Positions 15,664 to 23,979 of a stretch of DNA of 64,000 nucleotides are shown here, piece after piece. The first letter of the stretch is position 1; every line of letters begins with the position of its first letter. The stretch is from positions 53,074-117,073 of the forward strand of contig NZ_BOOA01000021.1 of the NCBI RefSeq assembly GCF_016862995.1, given 5' to 3'. A program made the position numbers and the translations under genes. This stretch comes from Acrocarpospora phusangensis (GTDB lineage Bacteria > Actinomycetota > Actinomycetes > Streptosporangiales > Streptosporangiaceae). The notes under the pieces were generated by a model, which searched no databases, had not been told where the DNA came from, and saw only the letters and a program-made list of their open reading frames with translations.

Positions 15664-16818
15664 TCAGCCCTTGTAGTTGAAGATCTGGCGCAGGGTGTGC
15701 CGGATCTGGACCAGGTCGCGCTGGTCGGCCATGACCTTGTCGATGGGCTTGTACGCCTTCGGGTGCTCGTCCACCAACGCCGCCGCCCGGTTGGCGTTCC
15801 AGGTCCGCCCCCGCATGGCCTCCTTCAGCGACCTGGCCGTCAGCTCGCGCCGCGCCTGGCCGCGCGACATGCGCCGCCCAGCCCCGTGCGAGCACGAGTT
15901 GTACGACTCCGGGTTCCCCAGCCCCCGCACGATGTACGACTGCGTCCCCATCGACCCGGGGATGACCCCGTCGTCCCCCCGGTCGGCCTTGATCGCGCCC
16001 TTCCGGGTGATCCACAGCTCGGTCCCGAAGTGCGTCTCCCGCTGGGCGAAGTTGTGGTGGCAGTTGATGGTCTCCACCATCGCGCCCTTCTTCACCACGC
16101 TGAACAGCGCGTTGTTCAGCACGGCGTTCATCCGGGCCCGGGAGGCCATCGCGTACGCCTGCGCCCACAGCATGTCCTCGATGTAGGCGGTGAACTCGGG
16201 AGTGCCCTGGACCAGGTAGGCCATGGCCGGGTCCTCCAGCGTGATCGCCTGCCGCTCCATCAGGCCCTTGGCGTCCGTGATGTGCCGGGTGGCCAGCTGG
16301 TTGCCGATGCCGCGCGAGCCGGAGTGCAGCACCGTCCAGACCCGGCTCCGCTCGTCCAGGCAGACCTCGGCGAAGTGGTTGCCCGAGCCGAGCGTGCCGA
16401 ACTGCACCGAGACGGTGTGGGCCTGCTTGGCGGTCAGCTCGCTGTGCGGGCGGCCCAGCTCGTCCAGCGCCCGGTCGATGGAGCTGTCGTCGTGGCCCTT
16501 GCCGACCCCGGCCGGGATGCGCCGCTCGACCAGCGGCATCAGCGCGTCCAGCGAGGCGGGCAGGTCCTCGGCGGTCAGCGACGTCCTGGTCGCGATCATG
16601 CCGCAGCCGATGTCCACGCCGACGGCGGACGGGATGATCGCCCCTTCGGTGGGGATGACCGAGCCGACCGTGGCGCCGATGCCGACGTGGGCGTCCGGCA
16701 TGAGGGCGACATGGCCGGTCACGAAGCTCATCCGGGCGGCGCGGGCCGCCTGGGAGACCGCCTTGGGGTCCAGGTCACTCGCCCAGGAGAGTACGTTCGG
16801 GGCGACCTCGTTCGGCAT
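15664..16818 (-). CDS. rtcB: RNA-splicing ligase RtcB
   Basis: A 384-residue RtcB protein. It joins RNA 2',3'-cyclic phosphate or 3'-phosphate ends to 5'-OH ends, using GTP and manganese. Metal ligands are visible: Asp69 and Cys72 (VGVDIGCGM), His148 (GSGNHFAEV), His165 (LHSGSRGIGN) and His254/255 (NCHHNFAQ). The nucleophile that is guanylylated is His311 (SHGAGRRMSRG). I chose the ATG at 16818; the frame extends upstream by 18 residues of non-family sequence. No archease gene is seen near it. The gene is divergent from moaA. Confidence 0.93.
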   Translation of the reverse strand: MPNEVAPNVLSWASDLDPKAVSQAARAARMSFVTGHVALMPDAHVGIGATVGSVIPTEGAIIPSAVGVDIGCGMIATRTSLTAEDLPASLDALMPLVERRIPAGVGKGHDDSSIDRALDELGRPHSELTAKQAHTVSVQFGTLGSGNHFAEVCLDERSRVWTVLHSGSRGIGNQLATRHITDAKGLMERQAITLEDPAMAYLVQGTPEFTAYIEDMLWAQAYAMASRARMNAVLNNALFSVVKKGAMVETINCHHNFAQRETHFGTELWITRKGAIKADRGDDGVIPGSMGTQSYIVRGLGNPESYNSCSHGAGRRMSRGQARRELTARSLKEAMRGRTWNANRAAALVDEHPKAYKPIDKVMADQRDLVQIRHTLRQIFNYKG

Positions 16819-16932
16819 GATGATCCTTTCGCGTCGGACCCAGTGTCGCCCAGCCGCCCGTACGGATCCCACTGGTTTTTGCCCGCGCCGGGCCGCTTTC
16901 TGGCGTTGGAGATCCGAGGCATTAGGGTGGAG

Positions 16933-17943
16933 ATGTCACATGCGATGGAGGTCTGCCCGGTGTTGGTCGACTCGTTTGGGCGGGTGGCGACGGACCTGCG
17001 GGTCTCGCTGACCGATCGGTGCAACCTGCGGTGCACCTACTGCATGCCGCCGGAAGGCCTGGACTGGCTGCCCAAACCCGAACTGCTGACCGCCGACGAG
17101 ATCGTCCGGCTGGTCACCATCGGCGTGACCCGCTTCGGCATCACCGAGGTGCGCTACACCGGCGGCGAGCCGCTGCTGCGGCGGGAACTGCCCGAGATCG
17201 TGGCCCGCACCTCCGCGCTCGGCGCGGAGATCTCCCTCACCACCAACGGCATCGGGCTCGCCCGGCTGGCCGGCACGCTGGCCGAGGCCGGGCTGCACCG
17301 GGTGAACGTGTCCCTGGACACCCTCGACCGCGAGGTCTTCGTCAAGCTGGCGCACCGGGACCGCCTCAAGGACGTCCTGGAGGGCCTGGAGGCGGCCGAA
17401 CGCGCCGGGCTCACCCCGGTCAAGGTCAACGCGGTCCTCATGCGCGGCGTCAACGACCACGAGGCCGTGCCGCTGCTCCGGTTCTGCCTGGAACGCGGGT
17501 ACGAGCTGCGCTTCATCGAGCAGATGCCGCTGGACGCCCAGCACCGCTGGACCCGGCAGGGGATGATCACGGCGGACGAGATGCTGGCGGCCCTGCGCAC
17601 CGAGTTCGAGCTCGCCGAGGCCGACCCGGGCGAACGCGGCAGCGCCCCCGCCGAACTCTTCCTCGTGGACGGGGGGCCGGCGCGGGTCGGGGTCATCGGC
17701 TCGGTCACCCGCCCGTTCTGCGGGGCCTGCGACCGGGTCCGGCTCACGGCCGACGGCCAGGTCCGCAACTGCCTGTTCGCCACGGAGGAGTCCGACCTGC
17801 GGGCTGCGATGCGCGCCGGGGCCTCGGACGACGACCTCGCCGGCCGCTGGCTGGGCGCCGTACGGGGCAAGAAGGCCGGTCACGGCATCGACGACCCCAG
17901 CTTCCTCCAGCCCGCCCGCCCGATGTCCGCCATCGGCGGCTGA
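16933..17943 (+). CDS. moaA: GTP 3',8-cyclase MoaA
   Basis: A 336-residue radical SAM enzyme that turns GTP into 3',8-cH2GTP, the first step of molybdenum cofactor synthesis. The SAM cluster is Cys30, Cys34 and Cys37 (DRCNLRCTYCMPP). The second [4Fe-4S] cluster is in FCGACDRVRLTADGQ and VRNCLF. The protein ends in the conserved Gly-Gly needed for activity. The cofactor would serve the nitrate reductase at 34-36 kb. Several ATG codons are close together; 16933 gives the complete N-terminus. A mobA remnant and a DUF6457 gene follow on the same strand. Confidence 0.95.
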   Translation: MSHAMEVCPVLVDSFGRVATDLRVSLTDRCNLRCTYCMPPEGLDWLPKPELLTADEIVRLVTIGVTRFGITEVRYTGGEPLLRRELPEIVARTSALGAEISLTTNGIGLARLAGTLAEAGLHRVNVSLDTLDREVFVKLAHRDRLKDVLEGLEAAERAGLTPVKVNAVLMRGVNDHEAVPLLRFCLERGYELRFIEQMPLDAQHRWTRQGMITADEMLAALRTEFELAEADPGERGSAPAELFLVDGGPARVGVIGSVTRPFCGACDRVRLTADGQVRNCLFATEESDLRAAMRAGASDDDLAGRWLGAVRGKKAGHGIDDPSFLQPARPMSAIGG

Positions 17944-17945
17944 CC

Positions 17946-18119
17946 GTGGCCGGGGCGCGGCGGCGCGAGGTGCTGGCGGAGGGGCCGGCTCGTTACGATG
18001 GGCGCTCCCCGCACGGGCCGCTGGAGCCGTACCGGCCGGCCGTGCGGGACCGGGTGCCGTGGTCCGACCGCGACACCCCGGGCGATCTGACGCGGGCCAA
18101 CGGACGGGAGACGGCGTGA
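17946..18119 (+). pseudogene. Probable C-terminal remnant of a MobA-like nucleotidyltransferase
   Basis: A 57-codon frame opens with GTG three bases after moaA and ends at 18119. Its last part (VPWSDRDTPGDLTRANG) looks like the end of MobA-type molybdenum cofactor guanylyltransferases, which usually finish with a DxDTPEDL motif. The P-loop-like N-terminal domain is absent. DUF6457, which starts here by a GTGA overlap, commonly follows a mobA-like gene in actinomycetes. Both points suggest that the mobA body was deleted. It could also be a real small protein. Confidence 0.4.
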
Positions 18120-18364
18120 ACGTGCTGGAGCAGTGGACCGAGCGGGTCTGCGCGGAGCTGGGGATCGACCCGGCCCGGCTGGACCGGAACGCGGTGCTGG
18201 ACCTGACCAAGGACGTCGCCCACGGCGTGGCCCGCCCGGCCGCGCCGCTGACCGCCTACCTCCTCGGCCTGGCCCAAGGCGCCGGTACGGCCCCCGCGGA
18301 CGCGTCCGCCCGCATCTCCGCCCTCGCCAAGGCCTGGCAGAACGACCAGACCCCACAAGCCTGA
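18116..18364 (+). CDS. DUF6457 domain protein
   Basis: An 82-residue helical protein (VLEQWTERVCAELGIDP, LDLTKDVAHGVARPAAPL, LTAYLLGLAQG). This small domain is common in actinomycetes, alone or fused behind MobA-like proteins. The function is not known, but the link to molybdenum cofactor genes is regular and is kept here by moaA upstream. The GTG start overlaps the stop of the preceding remnant frame. The TGA stop lies within the first of three CCTGAGAC repeats. Confidence 0.72.
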   Translation: MNVLEQWTERVCAELGIDPARLDRNAVLDLTKDVAHGVARPAAPLTAYLLGLAQGAGTAPADASARISALAKAWQNDQTPQA

Positions 18365-18416
18365 GACTTTCCCGAAGCCCTCGACCTGAGACTTTAGGCA
18401 GGCGACCTGAGACGTT
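18360..18416 (+). repeat. Three CCTGAGAC(T/G)TT repeats
   Basis: Copies lie at 18360-18370, 18385-18395 and 18406-18416; the third has G for T at one place. The first contains the stop codon of the DUF6457 gene. Spacing is 25 and 21 bp. No role is known. Confidence 0.7.
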
Positions 18417-18441
18417 CAGGCAGGGCGAACCGCGACGGTCA

Positions 18442-18464
18442 GGGCCCACCCACCCGGTGGGCCC
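18442..18464 (+). terminator. Hairpin downstream of the moaA-DUF6457 unit
   Basis: The arms GGGCCCACC (18442-18450) and GGTGGGCCC (18456-18464) pair perfectly around CACCC. There is no T-run. It could stop or stabilise the moaA transcript. The rest of 18465-18655 has no gene; it holds a small hairpin (AGGCTT/AAGCCT near 18585-18600) and an A-rich stretch. Confidence 0.5.
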
Positions 18465-18659
18465 AAACGATCCGGACCCCCGGCGCGAACCGGGCTTCAA
18501 AACCGGGCAAACCCACCGTCGGATCCGCCTCACGGCCGGGCAAACCGGTGGCAAAACCCGGGCCCTGTCAAGACAGCGGTCAAGGCTTGATGAAAGCCTA
18601 AGACCCTGATCAAAAATTAAAGCGGACGGCGCGCTTACCCAAAATGAGCACAGGTCCGG

Positions 18660-18778
18660 GAAAAGGGCGATGCCGGGTGGTTACGGGGGCAAACCACCCG
18701 GCATCGCTTCATCGGCGTTCCGACGGGGGCCCGGAACGCCGGCACCAGCGCTCCGACGGGGGACCAGAGCGCTTGGCT
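18660..18778 (-). ncRNA. Candidate small RNA with three hairpins and C-rich loops (6C-like)
   Basis: Read on the minus strand, three hairpins follow each other. The first has AGCGCTC arms (plus-strand 18747-18753 and 18767-18773). The second has 10-bp arms (18713-18722 and 18732-18741). The third has 16-bp perfect arms (18667-18682 and 18692-18707). The stems differ in sequence, but all three loops contain CCCCCGT. The last stem is followed by CCTTTTCC, like a weak terminator. Actinobacterial 6C RNAs are defined by hairpins whose loops carry runs of about six cytosines, and they act on G-rich ribosome-binding sites. This locus has five-C loops and three hairpins, so it may be a variant or a new family. 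Confidence 0.55.
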
Positions 18779-18780
18779 AA

Positions 18781-18812
18781 ACTGTACACCTACCACCCTT
18801 GGGATGCGTCAA
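18781..18812 (-). promoter_or_regulatory. Possible promoter of the C-rich-loop RNA
   Basis: On the minus strand TTGACG (plus 18812-18807) is followed after 18 bp by TGTACA (plus 18788-18783); TACAGT two bases further is an alternative -10. Transcription would begin at about 18775, just before the first hairpin. Confidence 0.4.
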
Positions 18813-18819
18813 GACTTAG

Positions 18820-19134
18820 TCACGACCCGATCTCGCGTCGATGCCGTGGTATCTCGTTTTGGTTAGCTCCGTGCTCGTCCAAGGGCGCCGGCAGCCCCGC
18901 GGCCCGCTCGTTGGCCCCGATCACGGCAAGGTACGGCAAAAGAACCGCCCCCGCGATGAAGAGCAGCCGCACCGGCCACGGCGCCGGCACCGCGACGGCC
19001 AAGATGAGGCAGACCACACGGATGCTCATCTTGATGACGTAGGAGATCTCGCGCTTGCGGATGTCCGCCGAGAGACTCGGCTGCGCGTCCGTCACCTGGT
19101 GCACTTCCGGCCGGTTCCGGCGTCTGACCTTCAT
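18820..19134 (-). CDS. DUF3099 domain membrane protein
   Basis: A 104-residue protein of the actinobacterial DUF3099 family. The family start (ITDAQPSLSADIRKRE-like; here VTDAQPSLSADIRKREISYV) is followed by two membrane helices, about 34-50 and 54-75, and a polar tail. The role is unknown. It is transcribed towards the candidate small RNA, whose promoter lies just after this stop. It is divergent from the dodecin gene with 61 bp between the starts. Confidence 0.82.
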   Translation of the reverse strand: MKVRRRNRPEVHQVTDAQPSLSADIRKREISYVIKMSIRVVCLILAVAVPAPWPVRLLFIAGAVLLPYLAVIGANERAAGLPAPLDEHGANQNEIPRHRREIGS

Positions 19135-19195
19135 GTTTCCACCCTACGCCGCCGCGATACGATCATTTTCCGCAACCGAGGAGCCGGAGGACGCC

Positions 19196-19411
19196 ATGGG
19201 GGACCGCACATACCGGGTCACCGAGATCGTGGGCACGTCGGGCGAGAGCGTCGACGCGGCCATCCGCAACGGGATCCGCCGGGCCGCGCAGACACTGCGC
19301 CACCTCGACTGGTTCGAGGTGACGGAGGTGCGCGGCCACATCGAGGACGGCGAGGTGGCCCACTTCCAGGTCGGCATGAAGGTCGGGTTCCGGCTGGAGG
19401 ACTCCGAGTAA
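19196..19411 (+). CDS. Dodecin family flavin-binding protein
   Basis: A 71-residue protein matching dodecin from end to end ([47 protein letters not shown]). Dodecins form hollow dodecamers that store and buffer FMN or other flavins; the tryptophan in LDWFEV stacks on the flavin. The ATG at 19196 follows a GAGGAGCCGGAGG ribosome-binding region. It converges on tldE. Confidence 0.92.
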   Translation: MGDRTYRVTEIVGTSGESVDAAIRNGIRRAAQTLRHLDWFEVTEVRGHIEDGEVAHFQVGMKVGFRLEDSE

Positions 19412-19432
19412 CCGGTGTGACCCGTCCGGGCC

Positions 19433-20800
19433 TCAGCTGGCCTGGCTGACCGTGGACATGTTGAAGTCCGGCACCCGGACCGGGGGCATGACCGCGCGGG
19501 TGAAGTAGTCGTTCCACTCGCGCGGCAGCGTCTGCTCGCTGACGCCCACCTGGGTGAGCCGCCCGAGCAGGTCCACCGGCGACTCGTTGAACCGGAAGTT
19601 GTTGACCTCCCCGACGACCTCGCCGTTCTCGACCAGGTAGACGCCGTCCCGGGTGAGCCCGGTGAGCAGCAGCGACTGCGGGTCCACCTCGCGGATGTAC
19701 CACAGGCAGGTGAGCAGCAGCCCGCGCTCGGTGGCGGCGATCAGGTCGTCCAGGCCGCCCGCGCCGGTCGCGCTCTCCATGATCAGGTTGTCGATCTGCG
19801 GGGTGGCGGCCAGCCCGGTCAGCTCCGCCGAGTGGCGGGTCTGCACCAGGTTGCTCAGCGTGCCGCCGGAGATCCAGTCGGTGTGGTCCAGGGGCAGGCC
19901 GTTGTCGAAGACCGACTGCTCGCGCCCCGAGGTGTGCGCGACCGCGAAGTCCACGCACTCCACACCCGGGTGGCGCGGGTCGCTGAACAGCCGGATCGGC
20001 GCCTCGGACAGCCGCTCGCCGACCTGGGTCCCCCCGCCCGGCCTGCTGAACACGGTACGGCCGTCGGCCGCGTCCCTGGCCCCCGCCGACCAGTACAGGT
20101 AGATCATCAGGTCGGAGACCGCGGTCGGCGGCAGAATCGTCTCGTACCGCCCGGCGGGCAGGTCGACGCGGCGCTTGGCCCAGTCCAGGCGGCGCGCCAG
20201 CACCCCGTCCAGAGCGGCCACGTCCACGTCGGAGAAGTCCTTGGTGGCCACCCCGGTCCAGGCGGAGCGGGCCATGTCGGGCGACTTGGCGTTGAGTTCG
20301 AGGCGGCCGGTCGGCTGGTCGTAGCGGCGGCGCAGGCCCCCGCTGGTGCCGACGAAGACCGTGTTCACCAGGTGCTCGGCGAAGCCGTACAGCCGGCGGC
20401 CGGAGGCTTCGGCGGTGGCGAAGGTCTCGCCCAGGGCGGGGGCGAAGCCGGCGAACACGTCGATCGAGGTGGGCTCCACGGGCGCGTCCCAGTCGGCCTG
20501 GGCGAAACCGTCCACCAGGGGCCTGGCGTCCTCGGAGGGCCGCGCGTCCCTGGCCGCCGCGTCGGCGGCCGCCACCACGTCGGCCAGCTGGTCGTCCCGG
20601 ACCGCGGAGCGGGACACCACGCCCACCCCGGCACCGGCGATGGAGATCACCGTCAGCCGGGCCGAGCGGGCCACGCCGTTGGTGGTGAGGGTGTTGCCCG
20701 CGAAGCGCAGGTTGGCGCTGGAGCCCTCGTCCACGATGACGACGCGGTCGTCCGCCCCCGGCAGCGCGAGCGCGCGTTCAACAGTCTCCTGCGGGGTCAC
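19433..20800 (-). CDS. TldE/PmbA-type metallopeptidase-family subunit
   Basis: A 455-residue protein of the TldD/PmbA family, lacking the HExxxH zinc motif, as expected of the TldE partner. TldD and TldE form a heterodimeric protease that degrades unfolded peptides and matures some modified peptides in the cytoplasm. Family blocks include [23 protein letters not shown]-like [18 protein letters not shown] and the C-terminal [19 protein letters not shown]. The GTG start overlaps the tldD stop (GTGA), which fits equal production of the two subunits. No precursor-peptide gene is seen beside the pair. Confidence 0.9.
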   Translation of the reverse strand: MTPQETVERALALPGADDRVVIVDEGSSANLRFAGNTLTTNGVARSARLTVISIAGAGVGVVSRSAVRDDQLADVVAAADAAARDARPSEDARPLVDGFAQADWDAPVEPTSIDVFAGFAPALGETFATAEASGRRLYGFAEHLVNTVFVGTSGGLRRRYDQPTGRLELNAKSPDMARSAWTGVATKDFSDVDVAALDGVLARRLDWAKRRVDLPAGRYETILPPTAVSDLMIYLYWSAGARDAADGRTVFSRPGGGTQVGERLSEAPIRLFSDPRHPGVECVDFAVAHTSGREQSVFDNGLPLDHTDWISGGTLSNLVQTRHSAELTGLAATPQIDNLIMESATGAGGLDDLIAATERGLLLTCLWYIREVDPQSLLLTGLTRDGVYLVENGEVVGEVNNFRFNESPVDLLGRLTQVGVSEQTLPREWNDYFTRAVMPPVRVPDFNMSTVSQAS

Positions 20801-22299
20801 TTGCCGCCCTCCTGCACCGTGTTGAGGATCCGGACGTTCCGGAAACGCGCGGTCGGGCAGCCGTGGCTGACCGGCGCGACCTGTCCTGGCTGGCCCTTGC
20901 CGCAGTTGAAGGCGCCGCCCAGCACGTAGGTCTGCGGGCCGCCCACCGCGTCCATGGAGCGCCAGAAGTCGGTCGTGGTGGCCTGGTAGGCCACGTCGCG
21001 CAGCTGCCCGGCCAGCCTGCCGTCCACGATCCGGTAGAACCGCTGGCCGGTGAACTGGAAGTTGTAGCGCTGCATGTCGATCGACCAGCTCTTGTCGCCC
21101 ATCACGTAGACGCCGTTCCCGACGCCCGCGATCAGCTCCTCGGTGGACGGGCCGCCCTCGGCCGGGCGCAGCGAGACGTTGGCCATGCGCTGGATCGGCG
21201 GGTGGCCGGGGGAGTCGGCGAAGGCGCACCCGTTGGAGCGGCCCAGGCCCTTCAGCAGGGCCATCCGCCGGTCGAGCTGGTAGCCGGTGAGCGTGCCGTC
21301 GGTGACGATGTCGAACGACTGCGCCCGCACGCCCTCGTCGTCCCAGCCGACCGTGGCCAGGCCGTGCTCGGCCGTGCGGTCCCCGGTCACGTTCATGATC
21401 TTGGAGCCGTAGGTGAGCTCGCCGAGCTGGTCGAAGGTGGCGAACGAGGTGCCCGCGTAGGCGGCCTCGTAGCCGAGGGCCCGGTCCAGCTCGGTGGCGT
21501 GGCCGATCGACTCGTGGATGGTCAGCCAGAGGTTGGAGGGGTGCACGACCAGGTCGTACAGCCCCGGCTCGACGGAGGGGGCGGCCAGCTTCTCGGCCAG
21601 CAGCTCCGGCAGGGTGGCGAGTTCGGCGGGGAAGTCCCAGCCGGTCCCGGTGAGGTACTCGTACCCCCGGCCGGCCGGCGGGGCCAGGGTGCGCATGTCG
21701 TCGAAGCGCTCGCCGTCGGCCCGCATCGCGGTCAGCTGCGGGTGCACCCGGACGCGCTGCTGGGTGGTCACCGTGCCGGCCGAGTCGGCGTAGAACTTCT
21801 GCTCCTTCACCTGCATCAGCGACGCCGAGACGTGGTCCACCCTGCCGGCCTGGGCGAGCAGGTCGCCCGACCAGCCGGCCAGCAGCTCCACCTTCTCCCG
21901 CAGCGGCACCTCGAACGGGTCCACCTCGTAGGCCGACACCCAGGTGACGTCCGCGTAGACCGGCTCGGGCGCCAGTTCCACCGGCTCCCGGTTGATCGGC
22001 GCGCTCACCTCGGCCACCAGCACGGCCTGCTCGGCCACCGCCGCGGCGGCCTCGGGGGTGAGCGCGATCCCGGCGGCGAACCCCCAGGTGCCGTTCTTCA
22101 CCACCCGCACCGCGAAGCCGAGGTCGTCGGCGTCGATGGAGCCCTCCAGCTTGGCGTCGAACAGGCGCAGCGTCTCCGCGCGCACCCGTTCGAGCCGGAA
22201 CGCCGCATACTCCGCGCCCAGCTCACGGGCCCGCGCGAGCGCGGCGTCGGCCAGCCGCCGCAGCGGCAGGGCGAGAAAATCCGGATCGATCTGACGCAT
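20797..22299 (-). CDS. TldD-type zinc metallopeptidase
   Basis: A 500-residue protein with the TldD active site His262, Glu263 and His267 (LTIHESIGHATELD), and the conserved cysteine of the third zinc ligand in GGAFNCGKGQ. It is the catalytic half of the TldD/TldE protease. Its N-terminal domain contains the peptide-channel residues (GFAVRVVKNGTWGFAAG). It is the first gene of the pair; the stop overlaps the tldE start. The length is normal. Confidence 0.92.
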   Translation of the reverse strand: MRQIDPDFLALPLRRLADAALARARELGAEYAAFRLERVRAETLRLFDAKLEGSIDADDLGFAVRVVKNGTWGFAAGIALTPEAAAAVAEQAVLVAEVSAPINREPVELAPEPVYADVTWVSAYEVDPFEVPLREKVELLAGWSGDLLAQAGRVDHVSASLMQVKEQKFYADSAGTVTTQQRVRVHPQLTAMRADGERFDDMRTLAPPAGRGYEYLTGTGWDFPAELATLPELLAEKLAAPSVEPGLYDLVVHPSNLWLTIHESIGHATELDRALGYEAAYAGTSFATFDQLGELTYGSKIMNVTGDRTAEHGLATVGWDDEGVRAQSFDIVTDGTLTGYQLDRRMALLKGLGRSNGCAFADSPGHPPIQRMANVSLRPAEGGPSTEELIAGVGNGVYVMGDKSWSIDMQRYNFQFTGQRFYRIVDGRLAGQLRDVAYQATTTDFWRSMDAVGGPQTYVLGGAFNCGKGQPGQVAPVSHGCPTARFRNVRILNTVQEGGK

Positions 22300-22465
22300 G
22301 CGCCGATCCTAGCGGGGCCCTCCGACACTCCCGCCGGGCGTCCGGCGCCCCCGCCGGTCGGCGGCCCCGGAGGCCCCGCGACTGGCCGAACCCCACCACG
22401 CCGCACCGGCGACCTTGTCTCGGGCGGACAAGCCCTTACCGAGTGGTAGCCGATACCGTCGGGGC

Positions 22466-23170
22466 ATGGCTCGTTCTGTACTCGTCACCGGCGGCAACCG
22501 CGGCATCGGCCTCGCCATCGCGCGTGAACTCGCGGCGAACGGCGACGCCGTCGCCGTCACCCATCGATCCGGCGAACCCCCGGAAGGTCTGTTCGGCGTC
22601 CGCTGCGACGTCACCAGCCAGGCCGACGTCGACGCCGCGTTCGACAAGGCCGAGGCGGAGCACGGCCCGGTCGAGGTGGTCATCGCCAACGCGGGCATCA
22701 CCAAGGACACGCTGCTGGCGATGATGAAGGAGGAGACCTTCACCGACGTCATCGACACCAACCTCACCGGCGCCTACCGGGTGACCAAGCGCGCCGTCCG
22801 GCCCATGCTGCGCCTCAAGCGCGGCCGGATCGTGCTCATCTCCTCGGTGGTCGCCCTGCTGGGCTCGGCCGGTCAGACCAACTACGCCGCCTCCAAGGCC
22901 GGTCTGGTGGGCTTCGGCCGTTCGCTCGCCCGCGAGCTGGCCTCCCGGAACATCACGGTCAACGTCGTCGCCCCCGGCTTCGTGGAGAGCGACATGACCG
23001 CGCAGCTCACCGAGGAGCAGCAGCAGCTCATCCGCAAGCAGATCCCCCTCGGCCGGCAGGGGCACGCCGCCGAGATCGCGAGGGTCGTCCGGTTCCTGGC
23101 CAGCGACGACGCCTCCTACATCACCGGCGCGGTCATCCCCGTCGACGGAGGACTGGGAATGGGGCACTAG
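22466..23170 (+). CDS. fabG: 3-oxoacyl-ACP reductase FabG (MabA type)
   Basis: A 234-residue short-chain dehydrogenase. It has the cofactor loop TGGNRGIG at 8-15, NAG in IANAGITKD, and the catalytic Ser-Tyr-Lys in ISSVVALLGSAGQTNYAASKAG. It reduces 3-oxoacyl-ACP with NADPH in type II fatty acid synthesis. The pairing with an InhA-like reductase three bases downstream is the fabG1-inhA arrangement of actinobacteria, which supports this call over a general SDR. The frame runs upstream, but the ATG at 22466 starts the Rossmann fold. Confidence 0.92.
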   Translation: MARSVLVTGGNRGIGLAIARELAANGDAVAVTHRSGEPPEGLFGVRCDVTSQADVDAAFDKAEAEHGPVEVVIANAGITKDTLLAMMKEETFTDVIDTNLTGAYRVTKRAVRPMLRLKRGRIVLISSVVALLGSAGQTNYAASKAGLVGFGRSLARELASRNITVNVVAPGFVESDMTAQLTEEQQQLIRKQIPLGRQGHAAEIARVVRFLASDDASYITGAVIPVDGGLGMGH

Positions 23171-23173
23171 AAC

Positions 23174-23941
23174 ATGAGAATCCTCGAAGGCAAGCGCCTG
23201 CTCGTCACCGGCGTGCTCACCGACGCGTCCATCGCCTTCAGCGTGGCCAAGCTGGCCCAGCAGGAGGGCGCGAGCATCGTGCTGACCGGCTTCGGCCGGC
23301 TGAGCCTGGTGGAGCGGATCGCCAAGCGGCTGCCCGAGCCGCCGCCGGTGATCGAGCTCGACGTGCAGAACACCGAGCACCTCGACACGCTGGCCGACCG
23401 GGTCGGCGAGCACCTGGACGGCCTGGACGGCGTGGTCCACTCGATCGGCTTCGCGCCGCAGAGCTGCCTGGGCGGCAACTTCCTCAACACGCCGTGGGAG
23501 GACGTGGCCACCGCCCTGCACGTCTCCACCTACTCCTTCAAGTCCCTGGCCGTGGCCTGCCTGCCGCTGATGAAGGAGGGCGGCGGCGCGATCGTCGGCC
23601 TCGACTTCGACGCCACCAAGGCGTGGCCGGTCTACGACTGGATGGGCGTGGCCAAGGCGGGCCTGGAGTCGGCCAACCGGTATCTCGCCCGCGACCTCGG
23701 CAAGCACGGCATCCGGGTCAACCTGGTCGCCGCCGGGCCGCTGCGGACCATGGCGGCCAGGAGCATCCCCGGCTTCCAGGAGTTCGAGGACAGCTGGCCC
23801 GCCAAGGCCCCCCTCGGCTGGGACCTGGCCGACACCGTGCCCGCCGCCAAGGCCTGCCTGGCCCTGCTCTCGGACTGGTTCCCCGCCACCACCGGGGAGA
23901 TCGTGCACGTGGACGGCGGCGTCCACGCCATCGGCGCCTGA
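23174..23941 (+). CDS. inhA: NADH-dependent enoyl-ACP reductase (InhA type)
   Basis: A 255-residue enoyl-ACP reductase, the last step of each fatty acid elongation cycle. It has the FabI/InhA N-terminus (GKRLLVTGVLTDASIAFSVA), the NADH-binding serine Ser90 in HSIGFAP (equivalent to Ser94 of mycobacterial InhA) and the catalytic Tyr154 and Lys161 (YDWMGVAKAG). This is the target group of isoniazid and triclosan. The ATG begins three bases after fabG, so they are cotranscribed. The end converges on a secreted protein gene. Confidence 0.94.
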   Translation: MRILEGKRLLVTGVLTDASIAFSVAKLAQQEGASIVLTGFGRLSLVERIAKRLPEPPPVIELDVQNTEHLDTLADRVGEHLDGLDGVVHSIGFAPQSCLGGNFLNTPWEDVATALHVSTYSFKSLAVACLPLMKEGGGAIVGLDFDATKAWPVYDWMGVAKAGLESANRYLARDLGKHGIRVNLVAAGPLRTMAARSIPGFQEFEDSWPAKAPLGWDLADTVPAAKACLALLSDWFPATTGEIVHVDGGVHAIGA

Positions 23942-23979
23942 CCGGCCTGAGCGAGTCTGATCAAGCGGGGGCGGCCGGC

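Noticed and set aside
19433..22299. Modified-peptide (RiPP) system around tldD/tldE
   Set aside because: TldD/E can mature such peptides, but no precursor peptide, modifying enzyme or exporter is seen beside the pair.
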